Assembly (NCBI RefSeq): GCF_025175675.1
Contig: NZ_JANIOA010000019.1
Coordinates: forward strand, 24,273 to 88,272
From: Sedimenticola hydrogenitrophicus
Lineage (GTDB): Bacteria; Pseudomonadota; Gammaproteobacteria; Chromatiales; Chromatiaceae
Direction of reading: 5' to 3'
DNA length: 64,000 nt
Shown here: positions 41,986 to 49,995 of the stretch, piece by piece
How positions within the stretch are numbered: the first letter of the stretch is position 1
Layout: each line of letters opens with the position of its first letter
Position numbers and translations under genes: made by a program
Notes under the pieces: generated by a model
What the model saw: only the letters and a program-made list of their open reading frames with translations
The model's database searches: none
What the model was told of the DNA's origin: nothing

Positions 41986-42471
41986 CTAGGATCCCCCGTC
42001 GTCCCCCATCTGGGACTGCAGGTAGTTTTTAAGCCCGACCCGCTTGATCAATCCAAGCTGCTTCTCCAGCCAGTAGGCGTGATCCTCTTCCGTGTCATCC
42101 AGCATCACCTCCAGGATCTCACGGGTCTGAAAATCCCGCTCCTCTTCACAGATGGCGATGGCCTTCTTCAGCGCGGTGACCACCTGGTACTCCACATCCA
42201 GGTCGTTTTGCAGCATCTCCGGCACGGTTTTGCCAACATGGAGTTTCTCCTGCTCGGAAAGATCGGGCACCCCCTCCAGAAACAGGATGCGTTTGATCAG
42301 GGAATCGGCGTGCCCGGTTTCGTCCTCCATCTCGTGATGGATACGCTCATAGAGCCGATGCAGACCCCAGTCGTCGTACATGCGGGAATGGATAAAATAC
42401 TGGTCCCGAGCCGCCAGTTCACCCGCCAGCAGCTGTTGTAGTTGCTCCAGTACCCTTTTTTTGCCTTTCAT
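41986..42471 (-). CDS. bfr: Bacterioferritin, ferroxidase-type subunit
   Basis: A 161-residue ferritin-fold subunit. By alignment with E. coli Bfr all ferroxidase ligands are present (Glu18 in [10 protein letters not shown], Glu51/His54 in DETGHAD, Glu94 in DLDVEYQ, Glu127/His130 in TEEDHAYW), but the haem-binding Met52 is replaced (ETGH). So it should oxidise iron but not bind haem itself. GGAGAAAAAGA precedes the ATG. It lies 26 nt after the second bfr gene, in the same operon; the two probably form a mixed 24-mer. Confidence 0.92.
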   Translation of the reverse strand: MKGKKRVLEQLQQLLAGELAARDQYFIHSRMYDDWGLHRLYERIHHEMEDETGHADSLIKRILFLEGVPDLSEQEKLHVGKTVPEMLQNDLDVEYQVVTALKKAIAICEEERDFQTREILEVMLDDTEEDHAYWLEKQLGLIKRVGLKNYLQSQMGDDGGS

Positions 42472-42497
42472 TCTTTTTCTCCTCGGCGGTAGCCGCC

Positions 42498-42965
42498 TCA
42501 GGAAGCCATGGACTGCTGGTAATTCTCCAGCCCGGTATGGGCAATCAGCCAGAGCTGGCTCTCCAGCCAGTCGATGTGCGCCTCTTCCGCCTCCAGAATA
42601 TCCTCCAGCAGATCACGCGAAACAAAATCCTGCTCTGTCTCACACAGAGCAATGGCCCCCTGCAGTCCGGCGCGGAGGTCCGATACCAGCTGCAGATCGC
42701 CCTGCAACATCTCCTGCACATCCTGGCCCAGCAACAGCTTGCCCAGATCCTGCAGATTGGGCAGCCCCTCAAGAAACAGAATTCGCCCGATCAGCTCATC
42801 TGCCTGCTTCATCGCCTTGATCGACCACTTATAATCGTGTTCATTCAGCTCGCCAAGCCCCCAGTTGCCGAACATCCGCGCATGCAGAAAGAACTGGTTG
42901 ATCGCCGTTAACTGACCCCGCAAGACAGCGTTTAGCTCGGTTATTACCTGTTTCTCACCCTTCAT
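42498..42965 (-). CDS. bfr: Bacterioferritin, haem-type subunit
   Basis: A 155-residue paralogue of the downstream bacterioferritin. Here Met52 for haem is present (KAMKQAD) but four ferroxidase ligands are lost: Glu18 is Gln (LRGQLTAIN), Glu51 is Ala, His54 is Gln, and Glu94 is Val (DLQLVSD). It should therefore bind haem and conduct electrons but not oxidise iron. Complementary subunits of this type occur in other Proteobacteria. A Fur-type site and bfd lie upstream. Confidence 0.92.
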   Translation of the reverse strand: MKGEKQVITELNAVLRGQLTAINQFFLHARMFGNWGLGELNEHDYKWSIKAMKQADELIGRILFLEGLPNLQDLGKLLLGQDVQEMLQGDLQLVSDLRAGLQGAIALCETEQDFVSRDLLEDILEAEEAHIDWLESQLWLIAHTGLENYQQSMAS

Positions 42966-43051
42966 CCTATTCTCCCACTTACCTGGCCATCCTCTATTTA
43001 TAGACCAAACCCTCCATCACACCAGCCGATCGAGTAATTGACATATATCAC

Positions 43052-43098
43052 TGGACAAACCACCTGATGTTAAATATATTATGAATCATTCTCATTAG
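43052..43098 (+). promoter_or_regulatory. bfd promoter with Fur-type box
   Basis: TGGACA (43052-43057) and TATATT (43075-43080) are 17 nt apart, a good sigma-70 promoter. ATGAATCATTCTCATTAG (43081-43098) next to it resembles the Fur box (complement ...TAATGAGAATGATTCAT), covering the expected start site. Iron repression of bfd is likely. Confidence 0.6.
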
Positions 43099-43121
43099 CA
43101 CTAGCAGCGGAGAAACCAACC

Positions 43122-43322
43122 ATGTATGTTTGTATTTGTCATGGCATCACCGACAAGGACATTCGCGCAGCCGCCCATAATGGAGCCAACTCGATGGAGG
43201 CGCTGAGTGAACAGCTGAATGTCGCCACCTGCTGCGGCCGCTGCGCCGATTGTGCCCGTGCGGTGTTGCATGAAGCGATCCAGTCACCGGCCACTCTCCC
43301 TGATCACGCCAGGGCGGCCTGA
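43122..43322 (+). CDS. bfd: Bacterioferritin-associated ferredoxin
   Basis: A 66-residue [2Fe-2S] protein that reduces the bacterioferritin core to release iron. The four cysteine ligands are in CIC (4 and 6) and CCGRCADC. It is divergent from the two bfr genes with a Fur-type promoter, which fits release of stored iron under iron limitation. CGGAGAAACCAACC precedes the ATG. Confidence 0.93.
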   Translation: MYVCICHGITDKDIRAAAHNGANSMEALSEQLNVATCCGRCADCARAVLHEAIQSPATLPDHARAA

Positions 43323-43333
43323 GGGAAGAACCC

Positions 43334-43495
43334 ATGAAGCGACATATCCATATCGGGGTCAGTAATAAGAAAGGGCGCCCTGACCTCATTGACAGCATTG
43401 GACGACTACTCAGACGCAACCCGCTTTCGGGCCGTCACAGGCGCTGGAGAATCCTGCAAAAACTGGCCCACGATTCAGAGCATCAGAAAAGCTGA
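43334..43495 (+). CDS. Small basic hypothetical protein
   Basis: A 53-residue ORF (starts MKRHIHIGVSNKKGRPDLID, ends EHQKS) 11 nt after bfd, with GAGGGAAGAACCC as ribosome-binding site. It is basic (a SGRHRRWRIL stretch) and unrecognised. Good placement supports it being real; family support cannot be judged. Confidence 0.45.
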   Translation: MKRHIHIGVSNKKGRPDLIDSIGRLLRRNPLSGRHRRWRILQKLAHDSEHQKS

Positions 43496-43611
43496 GCAGC
43501 AATACGGCCACCTGAAACTCCCTGCCCCTGCGCCTTCCAGGGTTTTGGCCCTGCCGCAGGTGATCTACCCTCTCAGGTATGAACAGCGACTTTATCGATC
43601 GGAAATACCGG

Positions 43612-43806
43612 ATGAGCCAGGATGAGGCCCTGCACTCACCCTGCGTGCGTATGTGCACCCTGGATGACGATGATATCTGTCTCGGCTGCGGGCGTTCACT
43701 CGAAGAGATCAAAGGCTGGGCCGGTTACAGTGAGGATACCCGGACCCGACTGCTGTTGGAGTGCAAGCGGCGCCTGGCGGCCCGATGCCGGTTTAGCAAC
43801 TGGTAA
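43612..43806 (+). CDS. DUF1289 Fe-S protein
   Basis: A 64-residue cysteine-motif protein: SPCVRMCTLDDDDICLGCGRSL supplies four cysteines in a C-x3-C-xn-C-x2-C pattern, followed by the conserved EEIKGW. DUF1289 proteins are thought to bind iron-sulfur or zinc; function unknown. I chose the ATG at 43612 with GGAAATACCGG upstream; the ATG at 43579 is a weaker alternative. Confidence 0.82.
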   Translation: MSQDEALHSPCVRMCTLDDDDICLGCGRSLEEIKGWAGYSEDTRTRLLLECKRRLAARCRFSNW

Positions 43807-43917
43807 CCTAACTACTCACCCGGTCTGTAAGCGATTGGCCTGCGTTATTGGTCGATCTTGATCCAGCCATCGCGTGAGGCCGGCAAGGCAGGCCCATCAC
43901 CCCGAGAGTAGTTACCT
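43803..43917. repeat. GTAACTACTCA element, empty copy
   Basis: GGTAACCTAACTACTCACCC ... GAGAGTAGTTACC with inner GATTGGCCTGC and GGCAAGGCAGGCC. It matches 34299-34545 on both sides of a point where that copy has an extra ~103 bp; here only ATCCA stands between CGATCTTG and GCCATCG. It overlaps the DUF1289 stop codon region. Confidence 0.85.
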
Positions 43918-43966
43918 GATAACCTGAATCGTGGAGACGACCGTTTCGATGCGGACTGACGGTGGC

Positions 43967-44848
43967 TCACTCCGGGGAGTCCAGCACCCCGTCGACATAG
44001 CGGTCGCGGGCACACTTTGCCCGGGTGAATATCTCCAGCAGTCGCTCGCCATCCCCGCGTTCAATGGTCTCCGCCAGCTCCTGCATCTCACTCAGGTAAT
44101 GAGACATCATCTCCCCCAATGCACGGCGATTGGCGACACAGACATCGCGCCACATCACCGGGTTGCTTGAGGCGATCCGGGTAAAGTCCCTGAACCCGCC
44201 GGCGGCGTAACGGAAAATCTCATCATTCTCCTTCATCCGCGCCAGGGTATCCACCAGGCCGAAGGCGAGCATGTGCGGCAGATGGGAAGTGGCGGCCAGC
44301 ACCTCGTCGTGATGCGCCACACTCATCAGGGTGATCTCGCCACCACACGCCTGCCACATCGCCCGCACCCGGGCCAGGGCCTCCGGGGAGGTCCCTTCCG
44401 TGGGGGTGAGGATGATCCGCCGGTTCTGGTAGAGTTCGGCGAATGCGGCCTCCACGCCACTGTTTTCAGTGCCGGCGATGGGATGACCCGCCACCAGATT
44501 GGGCAGCACCTCGCCAAACACCGCCCGACAATCTTCGACCACGCTGAACTTGGCGCTGCCGCCGTCGGTGATCACCACATCGGCCGCCAGGTGCCCCTTC
44601 ATGGCGGCGAAGGTCGTGCGCATGACGCCCAGCGGTACCGCCAGGAACACCATATCGGCCCCCGTCACCGCTTCACCCACGTCATGGGTATAGCGATCGA
44701 TCACGCCCAGTTGGACAGCGCGTTCCAGGTTGGCCCGACCCCGACCACAACCGACGATTTCACCCACCGCGCCCGCCGCACGTAACGCCCGCGCCAGCGA
44801 ACCACCGATAAGCCCGACCCCGATGATGGCCAGCCGGCGAACAATCAT
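43967..44848 (-). CDS. tyrA: Prephenate dehydrogenase
   Basis: A 293-residue NAD-dependent enzyme of tyrosine synthesis. AIIGVGLIGGSLARAL is the Rossmann motif; GHPIAGTENSGVEAAF and VMSVAHHDEVLAATSHLPH carry the active-site His and substrate-binding residues. Its ATG overlaps the hisC stop (ATGA). An open frame extends upstream through hisC in another phase but is not the gene. In most relatives aroA follows; here a repeat follows instead. Confidence 0.93.
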   Translation of the reverse strand: MIVRRLAIIGVGLIGGSLARALRAAGAVGEIVGCGRGRANLERAVQLGVIDRYTHDVGEAVTGADMVFLAVPLGVMRTTFAAMKGHLAADVVITDGGSAKFSVVEDCRAVFGEVLPNLVAGHPIAGTENSGVEAAFAELYQNRRIILTPTEGTSPEALARVRAMWQACGGEITLMSVAHHDEVLAATSHLPHMLAFGLVDTLARMKENDEIFRYAAGGFRDFTRIASSNPVMWRDVCVANRRALGEMMSHYLSEMQELAETIERGDGERLLEIFTRAKCARDRYVDGVLDSPE

Positions 44849-45957
44849 ACGGCCAGCACCTGCTTCAGCGCCGCCAATACCCGGCTGTTCTCGCTCTCGG
44901 TGCCGATGGTGATGCGCAGGTGATTGGGTAGGCCGTAGTTGGCTACCGGCCGGGTGATGCAACCGGTCCGCAGCAGCCCCTGGTCCACCTCGGCCGCAGG
45001 CCGCCCCACATCCACGGTGACGAAATTGCCCACCGAGGGGATGTAATCCAGCCCCATGGCGGTGAATGACTCGGTCATCTGCCGCATACCGACCCGGTTC
45101 AGCTCCACCGAGCGGCGGATAAACTCCTGATCCTCCAGGGCCGCCCGGGCCGCCGCCAGGGCCATGCTGTTGACATTGAACGGCTGGCGCACCCGGTTCA
45201 GCAGATCGGTGATATCGGCATGAGCCAGACCGTAGCCGACCCGCAGGGAGGCGAGCCCGTAACTCTTGGAGAAGGTGCGGGTGACGATCAGGTTGGGGTA
45301 CTTGTCCAGCCACTGGCTGGCGTCGGGGTAGTCCGGCTCGTCCACATATTCGATATAGGCCTCGTCCACCACCACGATCACATTGGCCGGCACGGCGGCG
45401 ATAAAGCCTTCCAGCTCTTCCCCGTTCAGCCAGGTGCCGGTCGGGTTGTTGGGGTTGGCGATCCACACCACGCGGGTCTTCTCCCCCACCCGGTTGAGCA
45501 TCTCCTCCAGGTCGTGACCATAATCCTTCGCCGGCACGATATTCAGCGTGGCCCCCACCGCCTGACTGCTGATGGGGTAGACGGCAAAGGCGTACTGGGA
45601 GAACAGCGACTCATAGCCGGGCGCCAGAAACACCCGGGCGACCATGTCCAGCACATCGTTGGAACCGTTGCCCAGGGTGATCCGGTTGGGCGCGATGCCG
45701 TGTTTGGCCGCCAGCGCGGCATGCAACTCCACGCCGCCGCCGTCCGGATAGAGTCCGACATGGGCAAGCTCCGCCCGGATCGCCGCCTTGGCCCGCTCAC
45801 TGCAGCCGAGCGGGTTCTCGTTGGAGGCCAGCTTGACCGAATCGGTTATGCCCAACTCCCGCTCCAGTTCGGAGATCGGTTTGCCCGGCACGTAGGGCTT
45901 CAGGTTGGTGACACCGGGTACGGCGATCTGCAGAAATCGATTGGCGGTTTCGATCAT
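44845..45957 (-). CDS. hisC: Histidinol-phosphate / aromatic aminotransferase
   Basis: A 370-residue fold-type-I PLP enzyme. LASNENPLGCSERA is the N-terminal signature, WIANPNNPTGTWL and TRTFSKSYGLASLRVGYG hold cofactor contacts and the PLP lysine. Between pheA and tyrA it probably transaminates phenylpyruvate/hydroxyphenylpyruvate as well as imidazole-acetol phosphate (HisC2 type). Translationally coupled to tyrA. Confidence 0.92.
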   Translation of the reverse strand: MIETANRFLQIAVPGVTNLKPYVPGKPISELERELGITDSVKLASNENPLGCSERAKAAIRAELAHVGLYPDGGGVELHAALAAKHGIAPNRITLGNGSNDVLDMVARVFLAPGYESLFSQYAFAVYPISSQAVGATLNIVPAKDYGHDLEEMLNRVGEKTRVVWIANPNNPTGTWLNGEELEGFIAAVPANVIVVVDEAYIEYVDEPDYPDASQWLDKYPNLIVTRTFSKSYGLASLRVGYGLAHADITDLLNRVRQPFNVNSMALAAARAALEDQEFIRRSVELNRVGMRQMTESFTAMGLDYIPSVGNFVTVDVGRPAAEVDQGLLRTGCITRPVANYGLPNHLRITIGTESENSRVLAALKQVLAV

Positions 45958-45990
45958 GATGGATTTCCCTGATTTTAACTCGTGGTCTAT

Positions 45991-47076
45991 CTAAAGCACG
46001 GCATTGGGATAGGAGCCCAGCACCTTGAGCAGCCGGGACTCGGACTCCAGGGCGCTCAGTGCCTGCTGGACATTCTCATCATCCCGATGCCCGTTGATGT
46101 CGATGAAGAAGAGGTAGTCCCAGTTACCCTGCCGCGAGGGGCGGGATTCGATACGCGACATACTGATGCCGTGCCTGGCCAGCGGCGTCAGCAGGGCGTT
46201 GAGTCCCCCCGCCACATTACGCGTGGCGCACATCAGGGTGGTCTTGTCCTCCCCGCTGGGCGAGGCCAGCTGGCGCCCCACCACCAGAAAACGGGTGGTG
46301 TTGTCCGGTTCGTCCTCGATGTTGCGGGCCAACCCTTTCAGCTGGTACAGCTCGGCGGCCATCTCGCCGGCAATAGCGGCGCTCCCGCTCTCCTTGCCGG
46401 CCAGGCGCGCCGCTTCGGCATTGCTGCCCACGGTGATCTGCTCGGCCTGCGGCAGATTGCGGTCCAGCCAGAGCCGGCACTGGGCCAGCGACTGCTGGTG
46501 GGAGTAGACCCGCTCGATCTTGCCCAGGTCGGACTCCAGGCTCAGCAGGTGGTGGTGAATGCGCATCATCACTTCGCCGCAGATGGAGAGAGAGGAGGAG
46601 ATGAACATATCCAGGGTGTGATTGATCACCCCTTCGGTGGAGTTCTCCACCGGTACCACCCCGTAGTGTGCGTTGCCCGACTGCACCTCGCGGAAGATGT
46701 CCGGGATGGAGTGCATCGGTACCGTCTCCACCGAATGGCCGAAGTGTTTCAGCGCCGCGGCCTGGGTAAAGGTCCCGGCGGGGCCAAGGAAGGCGACCCG
46801 CAACGGCAGTTCCAGGGCCAGGCAGGCGGACATGATCTCGCGAAACAGCCGCGCCATCTCCTCGCTGCCCATCGGTCCGGTATTGCGGCGTTTTATGGTC
46901 CGGAGAATGGCCGCTTCGCGTTCCGGACGGTAGAAAAAGGCGTCCGCGTCCTCGGCCTGCTTGATCTGGGCCACCGCCTGGGCAGCGGCCGCACGCTGAT
47001 TGATCAACTCCTGGATCTGGGTATCCAGTGCGTCGATCCGTGCCCTGATCTGTTGGAGACTCTCCTGCTCACTCAT
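45991..47076 (-). CDS. pheA: Bifunctional chorismate mutase / prephenate dehydratase
   Basis: A 361-residue P-protein. Chorismate mutase (1-90; RARIDALDTQIQELINQRA) precedes prephenate dehydratase (VAFLGPAGTFTQAAALKHFG, VVPVENSTEGVINHTLD) and a C-terminal ACT domain (MSRIESRPSRQGNWDYLFF) for phenylalanine feedback. It lies 33 nt upstream of hisC. No phenylalanine-rich leader peptide is visible upstream. Confidence 0.94.
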   Translation of the reverse strand: MSEQESLQQIRARIDALDTQIQELINQRAAAAQAVAQIKQAEDADAFFYRPEREAAILRTIKRRNTGPMGSEEMARLFREIMSACLALELPLRVAFLGPAGTFTQAAALKHFGHSVETVPMHSIPDIFREVQSGNAHYGVVPVENSTEGVINHTLDMFISSSLSICGEVMMRIHHHLLSLESDLGKIERVYSHQQSLAQCRLWLDRNLPQAEQITVGSNAEAARLAGKESGSAAIAGEMAAELYQLKGLARNIEDEPDNTTRFLVVGRQLASPSGEDKTTLMCATRNVAGGLNALLTPLARHGISMSRIESRPSRQGNWDYLFFIDINGHRDDENVQQALSALESESRLLKVLGSYPNAVL

Positions 47077-47210
47077 AGTTGTCGGCCGGGTAAGATTGAA
47101 AGTGATGATAAATCCAAGGGGGGCATTCTACCTTATGCGTGCAAGGCCGCACAGCCGCCGCCACACCTTCCACGGCGTGGCCCGCGCCCGCCGTGATGGC
47201 ACCGGATCCA

Positions 47211-47246
47211 CCCCGCCCACCCCCACCAACAGGCGGGTGGGCGGGG
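47211..47246 (-). terminator. GC-rich hairpin after serA
   Basis: A 12-bp stem CCCCGCCCACCC / GGGTGGGCGGGG with a 12-nt loop, just downstream of the serA stop on the minus strand. There is no U-run, so it may slow rather than end transcription into pheA. Confidence 0.4.
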
Positions 47247-47253
47247 CAACGGG

Positions 47254-48429
47254 CTATTCGGAGCGGCCCAGACTGCGCACAGAAAGCACCCCGGTAATAG
47301 CGGCGATGCGCTGCAGCGTGGCCTCATCCGGCGCCTGATCCACATCGAGCAGGGTGACCGCCACGTCGTTGCGCGAGCGGTTGAGCATATCGATGATGTT
47401 GAGGTTGCTCTCCGCCAGATCGGTGGAGATCTGACCCAGCATATTGGGCACATTGGAATTGACCACCGCGAGGCGATAGCCGCCGTTTCTCGGCAGATTG
47501 ATATCCGGGAAATTGACCGAATTGCTGATGTTGCCGTCCTCCAGGTAGCTGCGCAGCTGATCCGCTACCATCACCGCACAGTTCTCCTCCGCCTCCGCCG
47601 TCGAGGCGCCCAGATGCGGCAGGGTGATGCAGCGGGGATGATCCTTCAGCAGATTGCTGGGGAAATCACAGACATAGGCATAGAGATGACCGCTGTCCAG
47701 CGCCGCAAGCGCCGCCTGGTCATCGATAATACCGGAGCGGGCGAAATTGAGCAGCACGCTGTGCTTCTTCATGCATTTCAGGCGCTCGGCATTGATCATG
47801 TGCCGGGTCGATTCGATCAGCGGGACATGAAAGGTGATGTAGTCACACTGCGAGACCAGGTCATCCACACTCAGCGCCTGCTTGATATCGGATGAGAGCT
47901 GCCAGGCGCTCCTGACCGTGATGGTGGGATCGTATCCGATCACGTTCATGCCCAGGGCGTGGGCCGCGTTGGCCACCTTGACGCCGATCGCCCCCAGACC
48001 GACCACGCCCAGGGTACGTCCGGTCAGTTCGAAGCCGACAAAATTCTTCTTGCCCGCCTCCACCGCCTTGTTTATCTGCGCATCCTCACCGCTCAATCCG
48101 CGGGCAAAATTCCAGGCCTGGGCAATGTTGCGCGAGGCCATCAGCATGCCGGCCAGTACCAGCTCCTTGACCGCGTTGGAGTTGGCGCCGGGGGCATTGA
48201 ACACCACCACCCCCTGCTGGGTCATGCGCTCCACCGGGATGTTGTTGACCCCTGCCCCGGCCCGGCCGACGGCCTTGACGGTAGGGGGAATCTCCATATC
48301 GTGCATCTTGTAGGAGCGCAACAGGATGGCGTCCGGGTGGGTGATCTCCGAGGCGATCTCGTAACTGTCACGCGGCAGCCGGTCCAGACCGGCGACGGAG
48401 ATGTTATTCAGGGTCAGGATTTTGTGCAT
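47254..48429 (-). CDS. serA: D-3-phosphoglycerate dehydrogenase
   Basis: A 391-residue enzyme for the first step of serine synthesis. GRTLGVVGLGAIGVKVANAA is the NAD motif; NFARSGIIDDQAAL and LPHLGASTAEAEENCA carry catalytic Arg/Glu/His. The C-terminal ACT domain (about 318-391, VPNMLGQISTDLAESNLNIIDMLN) gives serine feedback. GGGAGAACATCT precedes the ATG. Its place between serC and pheA differs from the usual gyrA-serC-pheA order. Confidence 0.93.
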   Translation of the reverse strand: MHKILTLNNISVAGLDRLPRDSYEIASEITHPDAILLRSYKMHDMEIPPTVKAVGRAGAGVNNIPVERMTQQGVVVFNAPGANSNAVKELVLAGMLMASRNIAQAWNFARGLSGEDAQINKAVEAGKKNFVGFELTGRTLGVVGLGAIGVKVANAAHALGMNVIGYDPTITVRSAWQLSSDIKQALSVDDLVSQCDYITFHVPLIESTRHMINAERLKCMKKHSVLLNFARSGIIDDQAALAALDSGHLYAYVCDFPSNLLKDHPRCITLPHLGASTAEAEENCAVMVADQLRSYLEDGNISNSVNFPDINLPRNGGYRLAVVNSNVPNMLGQISTDLAESNLNIIDMLNRSRNDVAVTLLDVDQAPDEATLQRIAAITGVLSVRSLGRSE

Positions 48430-48653
48430 AGATGTTCTCCCTCTCTCTTATAGGTATTGTAGTGAGGGTACGGGGAACATCCGGAGTTGACAGCCACCGC
48501 GCCGGGGGGGGCGATCCGCCCCCCCCGGCCTGCGGCTTACCGGGCGGCAGGCTGGCCCTGAGATATCCAATAAATAGATTAAATATATTGCTTTACTATC
48601 TGTTTTACTTATTAATATAACTATTCAACATGCTCAGCTTAAGGTTCGGTGCG

Positions 48654-48765
48654 GTCGTGGCTACGGGGCATTTGTTCCAAGAGACGCCGTGAATACATCC
48701 CTGTAGGCTCCACTATGGCATCCCTGCCATAGAGGCTCTTTCCACAAATACCCCGTAGCCACGAC
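48654..48765. repeat. Double-hairpin core element, copy 3
   Basis: Arms GTCGTGGCTACGGGG / CCCCGTAGCCACGAC, with further pairing CCAAGAG/CTCTT, enclose TACATCCCTGTA and TATGGCATCCCTGCCATA. The core matches 23747-23795 and 29739-29794. The 430-bp serC-serA gap otherwise holds AT-rich DNA, probably the serA promoter. Confidence 0.82.
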
Positions 48766-48859
48766 TCAATCTTGGGTGCTAAATAGTTACATATTAAATC
48801 TATTTGATATCGCAAGGGTTGATACCAGCCCATCTCCAGAGGTCCCTCGCCCCGCGTGT

Positions 48860-49951
48860 TCAGCCGTTGCGTTTTTCGAAATCGGCCATAAAGTCGATCA
48901 GGGCCTGCACCCCCGCCTCGGGCATGGCGTTGTAGATGCTGGCCCGCATGCCGCCCACCGAACGGTGGCCTTTCAGCGTCACCAGGCCCGCCTCCTTGGC
49001 CTCGGCCAGGAATTTGCCGTCCAGTTCGGCATCGGCCAGGGTAAAGGGCACGTTCATCCAGGAGCGGCAGCTCACCTCCACCGGGTTGTTATAGAAACTG
49101 GAACCATCGATGGCGGCATACAGGGCGGCCGCCTTGCGCTGGTTGGTCGCGGCCATGGCGGCCAGGCCGCCGTTGCGCTTCAGCCACTGGAACACCAGCC
49201 CGGCCAGATACCAGCCATAGGTGGGCGGCGTGTTGTACATGGATTCGCCGTCCGCCTGGATCTTGTAGTCGAACATGGCCGGGGTCCCGGCCACGGTTTC
49301 ACCGATCAGATCGTCGCGGACGATCACCACCGTGAGCCCGGCCGGTCCAATGTTTTTCTGGGCGCCGGCGTAGATCACCCCGTATTTGCTCACATCCACC
49401 GGGCGGGAGAGGATGGTGGAGGAGAAATCGCCCACCAGCGGCACCGCGCCACTCTCTGGAACATCGGCCGGAACATAGGGAAATTCGACGCCCTGGATGG
49501 TCTCGTTCGGGGTGTAGTGCAGGTAGGCCGCATCCGGGTTGAGCGTCAGGGTATCGGCCGCCGGCACGGTGAACTCACCGGCGGGGGTCTCACCCACCAC
49601 ATTCACCTGACAATAGCGCTTCGCCTCGCCAATCGCCTTCTTCGACCAGGAGCCGGTATTGATATAGTCGGCGCTCCCCTTACCCCGCAGCAGATTCATC
49701 GGCACCATGGCGAACTGGCTGGAGGCGCCGCCCTGCAGGAACAGCACCTTGTAGTTGTCCGGAATCGCCATCAGTTCGCGCAGATCGCTCTCGGCCTGGG
49801 CGGCGATGGACATGAACTCCTTGCCGCGATGGCTCATCTCCATGACGGACATGCCGCAACCCTGCCAATCAAGCATCTCTTCCTGGGCCTGTTTCAGTAC
49901 CTCTTCCGGCAGGGCGGCTGGCCCGGCGCTGAAATTGTAGACTCTCGACAT
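48860..49951 (-). CDS. serC: Phosphoserine aminotransferase
   Basis: A 363-residue PLP enzyme converting 3-phosphohydroxypyruvate to phosphoserine (and acting in PLP synthesis). [16 protein letters not shown] is the N-terminal signature; [10 protein letters not shown] contains the PLP lysine; [15 protein letters not shown] binds substrate phosphate. GGAGAGTTAATC precedes the ATG. It follows gyrA by 44 nt. Confidence 0.95.
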   Translation of the reverse strand: MSRVYNFSAGPAALPEEVLKQAQEEMLDWQGCGMSVMEMSHRGKEFMSIAAQAESDLRELMAIPDNYKVLFLQGGASSQFAMVPMNLLRGKGSADYINTGSWSKKAIGEAKRYCQVNVVGETPAGEFTVPAADTLTLNPDAAYLHYTPNETIQGVEFPYVPADVPESGAVPLVGDFSSTILSRPVDVSKYGVIYAGAQKNIGPAGLTVVIVRDDLIGETVAGTPAMFDYKIQADGESMYNTPPTYGWYLAGLVFQWLKRNGGLAAMAATNQRKAAALYAAIDGSSFYNNPVEVSCRSWMNVPFTLADAELDGKFLAEAKEAGLVTLKGHRSVGGMRASIYNAMPEAGVQALIDFMADFEKRNG

Positions 49952-49995
49952 GATTAACTCTCCAGCTCTCTATATTTTACAGAACGAGAAGTGGC

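Noticed and set aside
44849..45466. N-terminal extension of the tyrA frame through hisC
   Set aside because: The region is hisC in another phase; TyrA's Rossmann motif starts at the ATG at 44848, which overlaps the hisC stop.
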